Source of the DNA: Streptomyces sp. NBC_00289
GTDB taxonomy: Bacteria > Actinomycetota > Actinomycetes > Streptomycetales > Streptomycetaceae
DNA: 64,000 nt
Assembly: GCF_041435115.1 (NCBI RefSeq)
Contig: NZ_CP108046.1
Coordinates: 4,650,001-4,714,000, forward strand
Reading direction: 5' to 3'
Each line of letters begins with the position of its first letter. The first letter of the stretch is position 1. The notes under the pieces were generated by a model, which was not told where the DNA came from, made no database searches, and worked only from the letters and a program-made list of their open reading frames with translations. Of this stretch, positions 63,542 through 64,000 are shown piece after piece. The translations under genes and the position numbers were made by a program.

Positions 63542-64000
63542 TTACGCCTCCTTGCTCAGGTTCGGACCGGCTCCGCCGGCCGCCTGCTCGATCGGCGGGA
63601 CGTCCGGCAGTGCCGCCTTCTCCTCACCGCGGAAGGTGAAGGTCTGGGTCTCGCCCTCGCCCTCGGTGTCCACGACCACGATGTGACCGGGACGCAGCTC
63701 ACCGAAGAGGATCTTCTCGGAGAGCGTGTCCTCGATCTCGCGCTGGATGGTGCGACGCAGCGGACGCGCACCCAGCACCGGGTCGTAACCCTTCTTCGAC
63801 AGCAGCTCCTTGGCGGACTGGGACAGCTCGATGCCCATGTCCCGGTCCTTCAGGCGCTCGTCCACCTTGCCGATCATCAGGTCGACGATCCGCAGGATGT
63901 CGGCCTGGGTCAGCTGCGGGAAGACGACCACGTCGTCGACGCGGTTGAGGAACTCGGGGCGGAAGTGCTGCTTGAGCTCGTCCGAGACCTTGTTCTTCAT
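63542..64000 (-). CDS. clpC: ATP-dependent Clp protease ATP-binding subunit ClpC (C-terminal part)
   Basis: The last 152 residues of a Clp/Hsp100 ATPase, cut by the window edge. Sequence MKNKVSDELKQHFRPEFLNRVDDVVVF, LLSKKGYDPVLGARPLRRTIQREIEDTLS and EKILFGELRPGHIVVVD is the D2 small domain, with the sensor-2 GARPLRR arginine. The first visible Met is internal, not the start. In Streptomyces ClpC pairs with ClpP for regulated proteolysis. The tail (EEKAALPDVPPIEQAAGGAG) is typical of actinobacterial ClpC. Confidence 0.93.
   Translation of the reverse strand: MKNKVSDELKQHFRPEFLNRVDDVVVFPQLTQADILRIVDLMIGKVDERLKDRDMGIELSQSAKELLSKKGYDPVLGARPLRRTIQREIEDTLSEKILFGELRPGHIVVVDTEGEGETQTFTFRGEEKAALPDVPPIEQAAGGAGPNLSKEA

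Overview
The window is a GC-rich actinobacterial chromosome segment that I assign to Streptomyces. The reasons are the extreme third-position GC, the BldN/RsbN developmental pair, the sigE-cseABC cluster, a tRNA-free 16S-23S-5S operon, GTG/TTG starts and leaderless messages. Gene content and order (hemB, hemD, hemC, hemA, rex, bldN, rsbN ... rrn, trpS ... ilvD ... radA, disA, mutY, sigE, cseA, cseB, cseC ... clpC) match from memory the core region of S. coelicolor running roughly from hemB to clpC. Most of the window is therefore conserved housekeeping and developmental core, not a genomic island.

Layout. 1-1940: gene tail, remnant of an IS5-family element, and a nested IS4-family element with intact ends but a frameshifted transposase. 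1934-5175: membrane-anchored HTH protein, DUF4232 lipoprotein, hemB. 5564-11419: rex-hemA-hemC-hemD tetrapyrrole operon with a Rex operator, plus a glutaredoxin-like gene. 11595-15208: HAD phosphatase, then bldN and its anti-sigma gene rsbN, closed by a strong hairpin. 15261-23073: acyltransferase, epimerase, ribosomal protein bS22, BdtA-like HTH protein, phosphatase-like protein, AcuC deacetylase, MFS and membrane proteins, HAD phosphatase. 23103-28958: rRNA operon on the minus strand with its processing stem and promoters. 29000-30179: trpS behind a Trp-Trp leader peptide and attenuator. 30219-38650: proC, leaderless ABC exporter operon, SulP transporter, methyltransferase, membrane and SH3 proteins, PQQ-type Ser/Thr kinase. 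38992-44732: ilvD, sugar-phosphate isomerase plus TetR, Ppx/GppA, Cys-rich protein. 44799-51910: sigma-like/BACON fusion, radA-disA, hypothetical exported protein, mutY. 52159-55734: sigE-cseA-cseB-cseC cell-envelope stress system. 55698-64000: repeat array, MFS/TetR pair with a long shared operator, M23 peptidase, NACHT-LRR protein, secreted acid phosphatase, and the 3' part of clpC.

How the genes work together. Rex senses NADH/NAD+ and should repress its own operon, which supplies the haem precursors that HemB, HemC and HemD process. BldN/RsbN and the BdtA-like protein belong to sporulation control. SigE-CseABC, the M23 peptidase and DisA (c-di-AMP) bear on the cell wall. Uncharged tRNA-Trp should switch on trpS through attenuation.

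The most unusual signals are: (i) degenerate tandem repeat arrays of unrelated sequence (10 to about 58 bp units) that sit directly 3' of at least eight different genes and in two cases include the stop codon; (ii) the NLR-like NACHT-LRR protein; (iii) a one-chain sigma-like/zinc-motif/membrane/BACON protein; (iv) the trpS attenuator; and (v) a leaderless ABC operon whose start codon lies inside an operator palindrome.
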